Of a stretch of DNA of 64,000 nt, positions 1 through 11,354 are shown in pieces. Both the position numbers and the translations under genes were made by a program. Under the pieces are notes generated by a model, which did not search any database, was not told the DNA's origin, and was given only the letters and a program-made list of their open reading frames with translations. This DNA comes from Uranotaenia lowii (Eukaryota > Arthropoda > Insecta > Diptera > Culicidae), in the NCBI RefSeq assembly GCF_029784155.1, contig NC_073692.1:417938352-418002351 (forward strand), given 5' to 3'. Position 1 is the first letter of the stretch. Each line of letters starts with the position of its first letter.

Positions 1-1498
1 AAAAAAAATCTATTGAATATTCTTCAAGGACGTCGATTTTTTTTGAATGTTTAGACCTGTGTTAACTTTTTATACCGACTTGAATGAAACATAATTGTCG
101 ATTCTTGTGACTTCAACAGCACCTGGTTTCAAGGACAGTTCTGAATGCCTAAACTTTCAGAAATACAAAAATCAAAGATTTGGTTTCAATTTTGAGATTT
201 TTTTTTGACATTTGGAATATAGAGCCATGAAGCATTTTTTTTTTCGGAAAAGTTGTTGGTGAAATGAAACAACTGGTCAAAAAGTATTATGACTAGATTG
301 TAGATCAACAAAAATATAAAATTTTGGACTCCTATCATACCTCATCTTCCGCATCTTCAAGCCAAAATTCCAAATATAACGAAATGCCTGTAAATAGGTG
401 AGTAGCCAAATTAGGTTATCCTGGTAAAAGCTAATATGAGCCAAGTTTCGAACATATTTCTTTTAAATGTCTTGAAAATAACCTATAACGGTGTAGTAGT
501 CAATGGAGGAAAAGGAAGAAATGTCAGTAGGATATTCTTATGGTTCAACTAGCAACCTCCCGATACTGCATACCTTAAAAATAATATTTAAACATCCAGA
601 AGTAGAGATGAGTTTGTATCACCAGCTATGGAAACCGTCTGCAAATCTATATTCAAGTTTCCAAGGAGTTGTGTCAGTTTGGGAAAGGTAAAGATCAGCA
701 TCCATTTTTGTAAATGATGCGATCCTAAGTTTTTCCTACTCCTCCTCTGCTCCTAGATATTTCTTGAATCCTGAATCAAAGTCTTCGATTTGCTATTTAA
801 AAGGAACACCATTTAAATTCATTTTTGCTAGGTCATTAACCTTTCTGATATTCTTGTGCGATTTAATGATTTATAGAACGACTTACAACTAAGTTCCACT
901 CAGCTCAACGACCAATCAAATAAATACTCAAAACGTTTCAAATAGTTCAAACGAATTTAAAAAAAAAAACTTTAGATAATAAACAGTATTTAAAACATAT
1001 AATTTTTTCAATATAAAAATATAATTATTTGAAAATTTCATCATCCGTTAAAGCTTAGATCGTTTTTAAAATTATTTATTGTGTTACTTATTTGTGCTTC
1101 ATAGTCTTATTGAAAGCTGTTGAGTTTCAACGGATGTTTAAAAATAGTAAGAAAAAATAGTTGTGGGTATTTCAGCAGAACGGTATGAAAGTTCTGATGT
1201 TAACATTGCTTTAATGATCATTCAAATTATGCATTTTTGATTGTTTTTTGTGTAATAATATAGCGATGGCTAAAGAAACATAGAAAATTTCAAATAAAAT
1301 TCAATGAAGGAAAAGACCAGTAAAGTTAATTTAATGCCATATTAGACGATTGACTATTTCATCACAAAAAGTTATCACTGGAATTAATTCAAAAATCTTG
1401 ACACTTTGAGTGTCAAAAATAACGCATATGAAAAAATACATATTCAGCGCTAATACTATGTAGACTCTTGAAAATGTCGCCGAATAAATTTTCATTAA
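1..1498. other. AT-rich non-coding stretch
   Basis: No supportable gene, RNA or element boundary is seen here. The sequence is AT-rich with many A and T homopolymers, and the only open frames are about 60 codons, as expected by chance. It ends at the TTAA that borders the MITE at 1499. Confidence 0.6.
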
Positions 1499-2230
1499 GG
1501 GGGGGGGGGTAGGGTCTAACGGGTATAAAAAAACTCCATTTTCACGATTGTTTTCTAGAGCTATTGTTCAAACAAATGTATTCAAATTTTTTGCATTATA
1601 CAAAGCATTGTTAAAAGAACATTTAGTAATTTTTTCGTAGAAAAATATTGAAAAATGAGCCGGTGAAGGAGCACTTTCGAGGATGCCTTTTAGAAAACAG
1701 GATTTGCGGTGGACACTATATCTCAGCACAGAATCATCTGAAGTCAAAAAATCAGAGCAAAATATTTTTAATAGATGTTTTTCTGGACCCCAACGTTTTT
1801 ATTTAACTTAAAAATATTTTTATGAAATTTTTGTGGCTGTTTGAAGTAAAAACTACGATTTTTCACTTAAAAATCCGCCATTTTTCACCTGTAAAATCTC
1901 CCCAAAGTAAAAAAATCAAAAAAGAAAAACGTTGGGGTCTGGTATTTTATATGTAGAAAGTATGCTCCAAATTTGAAAAGAATCGGATGAGTAGTTTTCA
2001 AATGACGATGTCCACGGACTTTAAAAATGTGCTTTCGAGAAAAACGCGTTTGAAATTTCTGCTCTTGCTTTCTTGCAGTATTAGATAAGAGGAGATAAAG
2101 GCCTATAACTTCTTCAGTTTTGCTTCAATCGACTTGAAAATTTGACACAACATTCTTGAAATGTTTTACAATAAGAAAATAAAAAAATAAAAAAATCGAT
2201 TTTTTTAAAGTGTTAGACCCTACCCCCCCC
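1499..2230. mobile_element. TTAA-flanked MITE with G-tract terminal inverted repeats
   Basis: The left end is TTAA (1495-1498), then a run of 11 G and TAGGGTCTAAC. The right end is GTTAGACCCTA, 8 C, then TTAA (2231-2234). The two ends are inverted repeats of about 20 bp, and the TTAA on both sides looks like a target-site duplication of the piggyBac type. Inside, GGACCCCAACGTTTTT near 1785 and AAAACGTTGGGGTC near 1926 form a second inverted pair. No transposase frame is present, so this is a non-autonomous element of 732 bp. The superfamily is inferred only from the TTAA. Confidence 0.7.
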
Positions 2231-2473
2231 TTAAGAAAAGCTTGGAAACTTTCCATAGTTTTATGTATGATGTATGATGTAATCTTCCATCCTATGTAGC
2301 GTGGCACAGCCCGTTTGCAGCGAACTATCGCGCATCACAACTTGATCCGATTTAACTATTTATTAGTTCTAAACTGCCTTTGAGTGAACTATTTCAAGGG
2401 AGTGAAGGTACAGGTAGAGTAACCTGTACGATTCGTTTGGGGTAGGACTTTCCATAGTTTTATTTGCGGAAAC

Positions 2474-5014
2474 TTGAACTATGATGGAATGATTCAATTA
2501 AAGTATCAAGTGCTGCTCCGGGATTTCAATGCTCAGGTCGGCCAGGAGGAGGAATTTAAACCGACTATTGGAAGGTTCAGCGCGCACCAGCTGACCAACG
2601 AAAACGGCCTCAGACTTATTGATTTCGCCGCCTCCAAACGAATGGCCGTACGTAGTACCTTTTTTCAGCACCGCCTCCCACAAAAGTACACCTGGAGATC
2701 ACCGTACCAAACGCAATCACAGATCGACCACGTTTTGATCGACAGCCGGCACTTTTCGGACATCATCGACGTCAGATCCTGTCGGGGCGCCAACATCGAG
2801 TCGGACCATTATCTGGTGATGGTGAAGATGCGCCCAAAACTCTCCGTAGTGAACAACAAGCGAAACCGGCGCCCGCCTCGGTTAAACATCGCGCGACTGA
2901 AGCAACCTGAGGTCGCGGCAGACTACGCGCAATCGGTCGAAGCAGCGCTACCGGCAGAGGGCGAGCTTGACGAAGCCCCTCTCGAGGACTGTTGGGATAC
3001 CATCAAAACAGCCATCAACAGTGCGGCGGAGAACGTCATCGGTTATGTGGAGCGATCTCGACGGAACGACTGGTTCGACGAGGAGTGTAGGAGGGTGATG
3101 GACGAAGAAAATGCCGCGCGGGCGGCAGTGGTGCAAAGAGGCACCCGTCGAAATGTGGAAAATCACCGACAGCGGAAGAGGCAGCGAGTCCGACTTTTCC
3201 AGGAGAAAAAGCGCCGCCTGGAGGAGGAGGAGCTCCAGGAGCTGGAGCAGCTGCATCGTTCCCAAGAAACACGAAAGTTCTATCAGAAACTCAACGCATC
3301 CCGCAAAGGCTTCGTGCCGCAAGCCGAAATGTGCCGGGATAAGGACGGGGGTATCCTGACGGACAATCGTGAGGTGATCAAAAGGTGGAAGCAGCACTTC
3401 GATGAACACCTGAACGGCGCACATGCAGGAGATCAAGACGGTGGGGGAAGGTACATCGCCGGCATAGCCAACGACGAAGAGGAGCCACTCCCAACGATGA
3501 GGGAAGTTAAGGAAGCCATTCGCCAGCTGAATAGAAACAAGTCGGCTGGGAAGGATGGCATCGCAGCTGAACTCATCAAAATGGGCCCGGACAGGTTGGC
3601 CGATTGCCTACACCGGTTGATAATCCGGATCTGGGACATAGAACAGCTACCGGAGGAGTGGAAGGAGGGGGTAATATGCCCCATCTACAAGAAGGGCGAC
3701 AAATTGGACTGTGAGAACTACCGAGCGATCACTGTCCTCAATGCCGCCTACAAAGTGTTGTCCCGAATCCTACTCCGCCGCCTAACGCCACAAGCAAACA
3801 GATTCGTGGGAAGTCATCAGGCCGGCTTCATGGAGGGACGATCTACGACGGACCAGATATTCACATTGCGGCAAATCCTCCAAAAATGCCGTGAACACCA
3901 AGTCCCTACGCATCATCTATTCATCGACTTCAAAGCCGCATACGACACGATCGATCGTAGCGAGCTATGGAAAATCATGGACGAGAACGGCTTTTCCGGG
4001 AAGCTGATCAGACTGATCAAGGCGACGATGGATGGAACGCAGTGCTGTGTGCGGATTTCGGGTGAATTGTCGAGTTCATTCGAATCGCGCAGGGGGCTTC
4101 GACAAGGTGATGGTCTATCCTGCATGATGTTCAACGTGGCGCTAGAAGGTGTTATTCGACGAGCGGTGGGCGAAATGCGGGGCACGATTTTCAACAGATC
4201 CAGTCAACTTATCTGCTTTGCCGATGACATTGATATAGTCGGCAGATCATCTGCGGCGGTGGAGGAGATCTACCGCAAACTGAAACGCGAAGCAGGAAGG
4301 ATTGGGTTGATGATTAATACGTCCAAGACGAAGTACATGCTGGCCTGCGGATCCGAGACCGACCGAACCCGCTTGTCCAGTAATAACAAGGTCACGATCG
4401 ACGGCGACGAGCTGGAGATAGTCGAAGACTTTGTCTATCTCGGCTCACTGGTGACCGCAGACAATGACACCAGCCGTGAGATCCGGAGGCGAATTATCAG
4501 CGGAAGTCGTGCCTACTATGGACTCCACAAGCAACTGCGGTCGAGAAGACTTAGCCCTCGCACGAAGTGTAACCTGTATATGACGCTCATTAGACCGGTT
4601 GTTCTCTACGGGCACGAGACATGGATATTGCTCGAGGAGGACCTGCGTACACTCGGAGTATTCGAGCGACGAGTGTTAAGAACCATCTTTGGCGGCGTAC
4701 AGGAGAACGGAGTGTGGAGGCGAAGGATGAACCACGAGCTCGCGCGTCTCTACGGCGAACCCAGTATCCAGAAGGTGGTGAAGGCTGGCCGGATACGCTG
4801 GGCGGGACATGTTGCGAGAATGCCGGACGACTGTCCTGCAAAACAGGTGTTCGCTACGAATCCGGTAGGAACAAGACGAGCGGGGGCGCAACGAGCGAGG
4901 TGGTTAGACCAAGTGGAGCGTGATCTGGCGAACGTGGGGTGCCCGAGAAATTGGAGAACGGTTGCTATGAACCGAGTGAATTTTAGGAATTATGTTCGTC
5001 AAGTTATGTCGTAA
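2474..5014 (+). CDS. RTE endonuclease/reverse transcriptase, 5'-truncated but open
   Basis: This is an open frame of 846 codons. Residues 1-15 come from host flank and target-site duplication; element-encoded sequence starts at residue 16. Visible domains are the C-terminal part of an APE-type endonuclease (DFNAQVG at 17-23, IDHVLID near 84-90, ESDHY near 109-113), then an arginine/glutamate-rich linker likely forming coiled coil (about 200-270). The reverse transcriptase follows, with FIDFKAAYDTID (motif A, about 479-490), GLRQGDGLSC (motif B) and FADDIDIVGR (motif C). The C-terminal region contains RWAGHVARMPDD, typical of RTE proteins. The endonuclease N-terminus, including its first catalytic residues, is missing, so the copy should not be able to move itself. 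The ATG at 2474 is a chance host codon. No stop or frameshift interrupts the 830 element-derived codons. Confidence 0.88.
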   Translation: MNYDGMIQLKYQVLLRDFNAQVGQEEEFKPTIGRFSAHQLTNENGLRLIDFAASKRMAVRSTFFQHRLPQKYTWRSPYQTQSQIDHVLIDSRHFSDIIDVRSCRGANIESDHYLVMVKMRPKLSVVNNKRNRRPPRLNIARLKQPEVAADYAQSVEAALPAEGELDEAPLEDCWDTIKTAINSAAENVIGYVERSRRNDWFDEECRRVMDEENAARAAVVQRGTRRNVENHRQRKRQRVRLFQEKKRRLEEEELQELEQLHRSQETRKFYQKLNASRKGFVPQAEMCRDKDGGILTDNREVIKRWKQHFDEHLNGAHAGDQDGGGRYIAGIANDEEEPLPTMREVKEAIRQLNRNKSAGKDGIAAELIKMGPDRLADCLHRLIIRIWDIEQLPEEWKEGVICPIYKKGDKLDCENYRAITVLNAAYKVLSRILLRRLTPQANRFVGSHQAGFMEGRSTTDQIFTLRQILQKCREHQVPTHHLFIDFKAAYDTIDRSELWKIMDENGFSGKLIRLIKATMDGTQCCVRISGELSSSFESRRGLRQGDGLSCMMFNVALEGVIRRAVGEMRGTIFNRSSQLICFADDIDIVGRSSAAVEEIYRKLKREAGRIGLMINTSKTKYMLACGSETDRTRLSSNNKVTIDGDELEIVEDFVYLGSLVTADNDTSREIRRRIISGSRAYYGLHKQLRSRRLSPRTKCNLYMTLIRPVVLYGHETWILLEEDLRTLGVFERRVLRTIFGGVQENGVWRRRMNHELARLYGEPSIQKVVKAGRIRWAGHVARMPDDCPAKQVFATNPVGTRRAGAQRARWLDQVERDLANVGCPRNWRTVAMNRVNFRNYVRQVMS

Positions 5015-5033
5015 GATGTAAATAAATAAAATA
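2518..5033 (+). mobile_element. 5'-truncated RTE-clade non-LTR retrotransposon, copy 1
   Basis: The insertion is bounded by a perfect 13-bp target-site duplication, ATCAAGTGCTGCT, at 2505-2517 and 5034-5046. The element starts inside the endonuclease domain, so it is truncated at its 5' end, as is common after target-primed reverse transcription. The 3' end after the stop codon is a short AT-rich tail (TGTAAATAAATAAAATA) rather than a long poly(A), as usual for RTE elements. A second, shorter copy at 19075-24300 is nearly identical over the shared part, suggesting recent activity. Resemblance to mosquito JAM-type RTEs is remembered, not searched. Confidence 0.9.
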
Positions 5034-5046
5034 ATCAAGTGCTGCT

Positions 5047-8009
5047 GTAAATATTTTTCCAGCTCCAGCGCTTGCCCCAGCTATTTCAACAGCCAATGAG
5101 CCAATGTTTATCGTCCAATAATTTCGATAATAAATTGGGCGTTTATACCTCAAAACACTAACAAAACTTAAATAAATGCGATGCAAACTCAAATTATCCA
5201 ACTTTTTTCCAAATTTTTGTCACAAATAACAATTTACATTTGAAAAATTATTTAACATTTCAAGTGATTTTTATCCGTTTTTGAATCAATATATCTCGAA
5301 AACGTCAATCGTTTCGATCATTCAAATCTGTAAAAACAACGGAAAAAAAGAAAAACATTGTACATGTTTTATATAGTTTTGAATATCGATTTTTTTTATG
5401 AAAAACGTGTAAATTTTAACAACTTTTAAAACTTCATTGATAACAAATATATGGATTGATTTTTTTTTCAATTTGCATTATATACGTTTTCAGGCCAACC
5501 AGTACTGTTTCTTAGTATAGAAAACATAAAGTCGTTTATATTTAACGAAATTGTTTTAAAAAGCAATCATAACAGTCGCAAATGAAAGAATTCATGACAA
5601 AAAAAATTACATTTAAATAATACGAGTTACTGTCTTCATTTTCTAACAAAATGGATTTGGATATTCTTTGAAAATTACGGAAAGACTTGGGTGATTTTTC
5701 CTAATTCAATTGAACATCAAAACTACAAAATATTTAGGCTTTTACGAAGAATTAATAATAATAAGAAAGTGGAATAGGAAAGTGTTTCGCACGAAATAAC
5801 ACTAAAAAAACAAAATCAACCCTATTCTGCTATTTGCATACATTGAATGTTGTCGTAATCCTCCAAAAGCGCAGACGGTACCCATTCATCACTCGCCGAA
5901 TAACATTTACCTCAATCATCGCAAAACGATAACTCGAACCATCAATTGGCAGAACCAAATTGCCACACATTGCAAAATGGATCAAAATGTTGTATCGATC
6001 AACCAACCAACCAACAACCTGGGCTGAGTGAGCTTGCAATCGAATCAAAGTCCTTCTCCCGGATTGCCATTAATCACTTTAGTATGCCACTTGTCATCAA
6101 TAGTTCGCCACTTTTCCGGCTCTTTTCCAGCTGAGCACTCTTGAAATGCAGTTTTCAAGTGGCACTTCCCGCGCGACATGAGGGTGACTTTTTCCTCGTT
6201 GTTGATTTTTTACCTCCTGCTGCTGCTTCTTCTTCTTCTTCGTGTATCCGTGCATTTCCGTGTGTAAACCATCATCAACAAACTACACACATAACCAAGT
6301 TTTTTCCGTTCAGTGTATTTTTATAAATCGGTTCACTGTTCTGCCGCTTGCAAACCATCAACAGGATCAGGCTGGTGTCTCGAGTGTTGCTGCTGCTGCT
6401 TCATGGATGATTTGTTTCGGCGAGACATGAAGGAGGCTCACAGAGGGGGCAAAAAGGGCACAAGCATCACAAACAATGATTTCCCCTCGTCTTCCTCGTC
6501 CCTGTTGTTGTTACATCTTCTCGTCGTTATACTTTGTCCCACGTTCGAGCTCGAATGTGCTCTATCAAACACCGACTGCGCCGACACTTTCTGATTCCTT
6601 CCACGAGAAAGCAGCCCCAAGTGTAAAATTTAGTGGGTCCATTCCGTACATTTTGCCGAGCACATGGGCTAAGGTTGAAAATTTAACGAGTTCATTGGCG
6701 CGGATCTGCTGTATGTTGAAAATAATGCTGCCTGAAAAAGAAGCAGTAGGAGAGTGAATAAATATTTCTTGAAATCCTTCAATCGGATTTTTTCTGCAAC
6801 AGACAATTTCACAAAAAAAGTTTGGTTTAAAATAGCAATCTCTTTTTATTAGCCTTAAGCAATAAATTTAGTAATTAACTAATTCTATAAACATATAAAA
6901 AATATTCAGATAATTTTCATCTTGATAACCAGGTTAGTGATGTTTATTTGTTTAAGATGAAAAAAATAAACTGATTTACTTGAAAATCAGCATTCTTTCT
7001 CAGTATAAGTGGCTCCAGAAAGTGCTATGATGATATTTTGAAATAGTTCTGCAAATTTTACAAATTATCTCGATAAGAATTGTAAAAAAAAAATCGAGAA
7101 AACATTCAAAATTAATATAAAATAATCGATTTAAGAAGTAGATTGTCGAGGTCGTTATTTTACATACATTAAAATTCCTCTTCAAAATTATTTGAAAATA
7201 TGACGAAAGTTTCAATCCTATCATCAAAATTTTGAAAAGCAAACTTTTACATTAATAAACCAAAGATTGAAAAAATTTAATATTTTTAAATTAAATAACT
7301 TTTATTTTTTTCAAACCAGTCGTTGAAAGTATTTTATTTCATACCATTTGTGATGATTTTTATCATAAAATCATGCTAGAAATTTGGCGTAATTTTTTAC
7401 GAAAGCGTAAAATATCAAAGTGTTTCATGCTACAAATCTTAGAGGAATGACTGAAAATTTTTTATATGACTTATATTTCAATGGTCTCTTTATTTAAATT
7501 TCCCGTTTAAAGATTTGTTTACTGGAGAATCCAAATCAAAACCTATATTCACATAAAATTCAGAAATACAGATTTTAAAATAAATAACAAAATTAAACAA
7601 ATTTAAATAGGTACAAACACAACGTCCCATGCAGAATTTAAGCCAGATCATACTACGGGAAGGGGTCTCACAACAAATCTGAAATTTGTGTAGAATTATG
7701 TGTATATTTTTAGGGATGACTGGGCTGGAAACTGGATTTTCATATTTTTCCCAAACAATATTTTACATAGTTTCATGCAAATTTTAGGATTATTGCGCCA
7801 TCTATTTCCATGCTCCGATCCCCCTTATTAAGCATTGGATTTTGTGCTAGGCCTAGGGTCAATTTTAGCTTGCAACTTGTAAGATTGTCTTAAGTCGGCT
7901 GATATAGGCACTCAAGTGTCCATCAATAAACTTTATTAATTGAACGAGGTTTTTGAAATTATTATTAATTTCTATCATTGACACATTCCACTCGATTGTA
8001 CCGCTCACA
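5047..8009. other. AT-rich non-coding with one dispersed repeat copy
   Basis: No convincing gene is seen. Roughly 5260-5600 is homologous in the same orientation to 8010-8350: shared blocks include AAGTGAT(C/T)TTTATCCGTT, a poly-A-rich AACGAAAAAAAGAAAAA block, TTTTATATA, and AACAGTCGCAAATGA. From about 5830 to 6760 the sequence is less AT-rich and more complex, with a CTGCTGCTTCTTCTTCTTC microsatellite at 6217-6241. It contains several frames of 60-93 codons, none with a recognisable domain. It could be host intron or UTR. The rest (6760-8009) is AT-rich and featureless to me. Confidence 0.5.
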
Positions 8010-9750
8010 AGTGATCTTTATCCGTTAGCGTATGGAAAAATCTCAAACTTGCCAGTAATTTTGATGATTCAAATCACATAAAACCAACGAAAAAAAGAAA
8101 AAAAAATTTCTACATATTTTATATAATTTTGATAATCAAACTTTTTGTTGGAAAAGTGTAAATTTTGACAACTTTTAGAAAATAAATAATTGAAATTTAT
8201 GACTATTTTCAGAATTTTTTTTAATACGTTTTGAAGCCTTGTTTGCTGTTTTGTTTAGTAGAAGAAAAAGTTTATTTTGATTTTCAATACAGTTGTCTAA
8301 AAAAGCGAACAACAGTCGCAAATGAGTGAATCAACGTCACAAAAAAGGAAATTTTTAATTTAACGAGAAATCTTTAACAGCTGAGTTACAACAGCGCGAA
8401 TGATTGAATTCACGTCACAAAATTTGTTTTTTTTGCAAAATATTATAAGGGAAAGAAGTCATTTTGACCCTTAAGATGGTCAGATTATTACAAATCGAGC
8501 ATAGTTCAGTTGATGTTTCAATTAGTTCGTTAATTTCAAAAAACAAAAACTAAAATATTGAAATAATTTCTGAAAAAACAGTTGTTATTTTAGCGTATGA
8601 TTCCTCAATATGTTGCTATTGAAGTGCTGGTCAAAAAATGGAAAAAGTTAGGAAAAGATACTGGAAATTTATGAATGTACAAGTTGGAACTACAGAATAT
8701 CACTTTGAAAAGTGTACATAAAATTGGAAGGCTCTAAAGAATTGATCAGAATAACTTGAATTTTCGTGACAAGAATTCAGTACACTACCTTGTTTAAACT
8801 GAGTGAATTCACGTCACAACTTTAAAGAGGCATAACTTTGTTCGTTGCTGTGGAAATTGTTTTCTCTACAACTTATTCGAAAGCACTAATATCCTATTTC
8901 CACAGAGAGAACCGGAAATTAAAGTGGTATGTTCTGAAGTCAAAATGGTCTATTTAAGCATGAACTCCCGTCACAAAAACAATCGATCGCAAGACAAACA
9001 GTTTAAATATTTTAATGACCAAATTACAATAATTTTGAAAAAATCCAATTTAAGATCGTTTGCTATTATTTTTTTATTTTCAAATAAATTGGTAGACTTC
9101 AAGAATGGAAACAGTTTGGGAAAGTCTGAAAAAACGATTTCACGTCACACCGGAATGTGTCTATTTTTTTTAAATATAAATATGATCGCACAAAAAAAAT
9201 TTCGCATAAAATTATTACTCGTTTGGTTGCAAACCTTATCTGCTTATAAATAGGAACCTTTTTGGATTCAATGCACCTATTTTTTTCAGAATCAATGGAT
9301 CTATTTAATAAGAAAATTACATTATATGTTAAGTTTCTTAACTTTTTCGGTGAATTTAGAATTAATTTTGAGATTATATTTTGATTTATTTCATGTAGCT
9401 TGAAATTAAACATAGTGACGCCACAACTCTTGCAAAATTCTGTTTAAAAGAACTTAATCGCTCTGAAACAAATTGGAATCAAAATTTGTTGGATGTAGTA
9501 AATTGAGACTTTTCTGATATTTAAATATAGTGAGGAAAAAGTGGCGAGTTGTGACGTCACAACTTCAACTGCTGGTATTTTGATAATAATTCGTTCAACA
9601 AAAATACTATTGATTTCAAATTGAAGCGATTTAAATTCTGAGCCACGAGTTTTAATTTTTTTAAATGTACGCAAAAAAAACCGTAAAATATACTTAAAAA
9701 GTACTACAATTTACTAAAAAATATTCAAACGTTGTGACGTCACGATGGTT
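8010..9750 (+). repeat. Repeat region with recurring ACGTCAC motifs
   Basis: The first 340 bp match 5260-5600. After that, a short motif recurs: AACGTCACAA (about 8332), TTCACGTCACAA (about 8408 and 8807), CCCGTCACAA (about 8968), TTCACGTCAC (about 9140), TGACGCCACAAC (about 9416), TGTGACGTCACAAC (about 9550) and TGTGACGTCACG (about 9735). The last two contain the palindrome TGACGTCA. The spacing varies from about 80 to 400 bp. No coding potential of note is seen. It may be a decayed transposon with internal binding motifs, but no ends were found. Confidence 0.45.
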
Positions 9751-9755
9751 TGGTT

Positions 9756-10950
9756 CAGGGCCGTATAAAGAACTGACTCATTGAGGGGGGGGGGGGGGAG
9801 GGGGGGAGGGGGTTTTTAGACCTACTTTTTTCAATGATCTTAATGCTCAAACAATGCACGAGGATTTGTATATGGAATCTTTTAGTTACAAAATAGGAAA
9901 CTTACTTTCATCGATGGTAAAAATATCAAAATTTACATCAAAATCTGGTGAACCTAGCACTTATCCGGGCCAGGCGAATCCGTGCTTTTTTTTTTTAATT
10001 GCAAAATTCGGGCATTCTATTTCCACATTTTTTAACCAAAATTCGGAAAATATCCCTGAAAACTTGAAAAAAAAATCAGGAACTATTAAACAAAAGTCAA
10101 GAAAAAAACATTTGAATCATTATTTTTTCATCAAAAAATATAACCAGATTTTGAATCGTGTTTCAGGCTCTCAAAAAAAATTGTTAATGTTTTATTTTAA
10201 TAAATCTATATTGAAAGATTTAAATCTTTGAGTGACAAAATGTATACATTTAAGGATGGTTTAGGTATTTTTTATTTGATTTTCCAAAACAATGTGAATG
10301 AATCTGGAAAACCACTATATTTTTGAACAAAATTTGAGCAACCGGGCAGGCCAGAACCTTACCATATTTTTCTTAAAAATCCAGGCAAGTTCGGGTAAAA
10401 CGGGTAATCTGACTAGCTTAATTTTGCTCAGTTGATATGAACTAACAATTAGTTATTTTTAAAAAGCCTCAAATTTCGAAAAATAAACTAAAAATAAATC
10501 AAATTTTAAGAGTAATCGCAAAAGAATGAAGTTTTAATTTTTGCCATTTGAGCTGAATTGTGCAAACGAACTGACTTTGATAAAAATTTTAAATCGAACT
10601 CACAATCAGAGTTATAAGCCTGCAATCTCTTGCAATTTGATTTCCTTGCCGACATAATCATCTTGATATTTTGACTGGGAACTCGTGGATTATGAAACGA
10701 TTTCTAATACAGCTTTCCATTTCAGTTATTAATTGTGATTCGAACCGAAAATCAAGAATCCCGAATTGGATACATAATCCGAATAATGAAAACACAAATA
10801 AAATTTCGATTTTGATAATATGGAATCTCTGAAATTAGATAAATTTTATTGAAAATAAAGTTGTCATAAATGCATAACTATCAATCAGTGAGAAAGTTTT
10901 GAAAAACTGTAGCTGAGTTCTAAACCTGGAATTGTCACGATATTGGGTTT
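9756..10950 (+). mobile_element. hAT-like G-tract repeat, copy A (3' end decayed)
   Basis: The copy starts CAGGGCCGTATAAAGAACTGACTCATTGAGGGGG, followed by a G-rich tract. It is homologous along its length to 28207-30047: shared blocks include GCTCAAACAATGCA, ACTTTCATCGATGGT, CTTATCCGGGC, CAGATTTTGAATC and TTTTGAAAAACTGTAGCTGA. The right end cannot be located, and similarity fades after about 10930. The 8 bases before the start are GTTTGGTT, but no matching partner is found. No transposase is encoded; open frames here are short and repeat-derived. Confidence 0.55.
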
Positions 10951-11163
10951 TCTTCAATTTTTTAATCTGAAAAAAATTGTGTTGTGTATACTATAAAGGA
11001 AACATTATTCATAATTTCTAACCATAATGATTGGCTGTTTATAATGTGTAGGAAACCAGTAAAGAAAGATATGTATTTAAAATGTTTTTTCATTAATTTC
11101 ATGGTCTCATAAACTGCCAGATTCAAGTTTGACAGATTTTTAAACTGCATCAGTGCATGAAAT

Positions 11164-11248
11164 TGAAAATGTGTTTTTAATTTAGAATAGTTTTTTTTGT
11201 AATTTCACTAAAATGAAAATATGTTTTTAATTTAGAATAGTTTTTTTT
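11164..11248 (+). repeat. Two-copy tandem duplication of about 50 bp
   Basis: The block TGAAAATGTGTTTTTAAT with its continuation through a T8 run is repeated once directly downstream, starting near 11214, with one substitution. It is a simple local duplication with no coding content. Confidence 0.7.
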
Positions 11249-11321
11249 AGCTTGTAGTGGCTCCAGAGAGTGGAAGAGTTTTTTAAATGTATTTTAGAAA
11301 AGTAACTCTCGTTTCCAAGTC

Positions 11322-11354
11322 AATATTCGGTCGAATATTCGGTCGAATATTCTG
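11322..11354 (+). repeat. Short tandem array, 12-bp unit
   Basis: The unit AATATTCGGTCG is present nearly three times in tandem (AATATTCGGTCG, AATATTCGGTCG, AATATTCTGTC). Each unit contains the palindromic AATATT. Confidence 0.7.

Noticed and set aside
2498..4891. Additional open frames on both strands over the RTE (for example 2948-3436 minus)
   Set aside because: Shadows of the GC-rich RTE coding frame; they lack domains and have unlikely composition.
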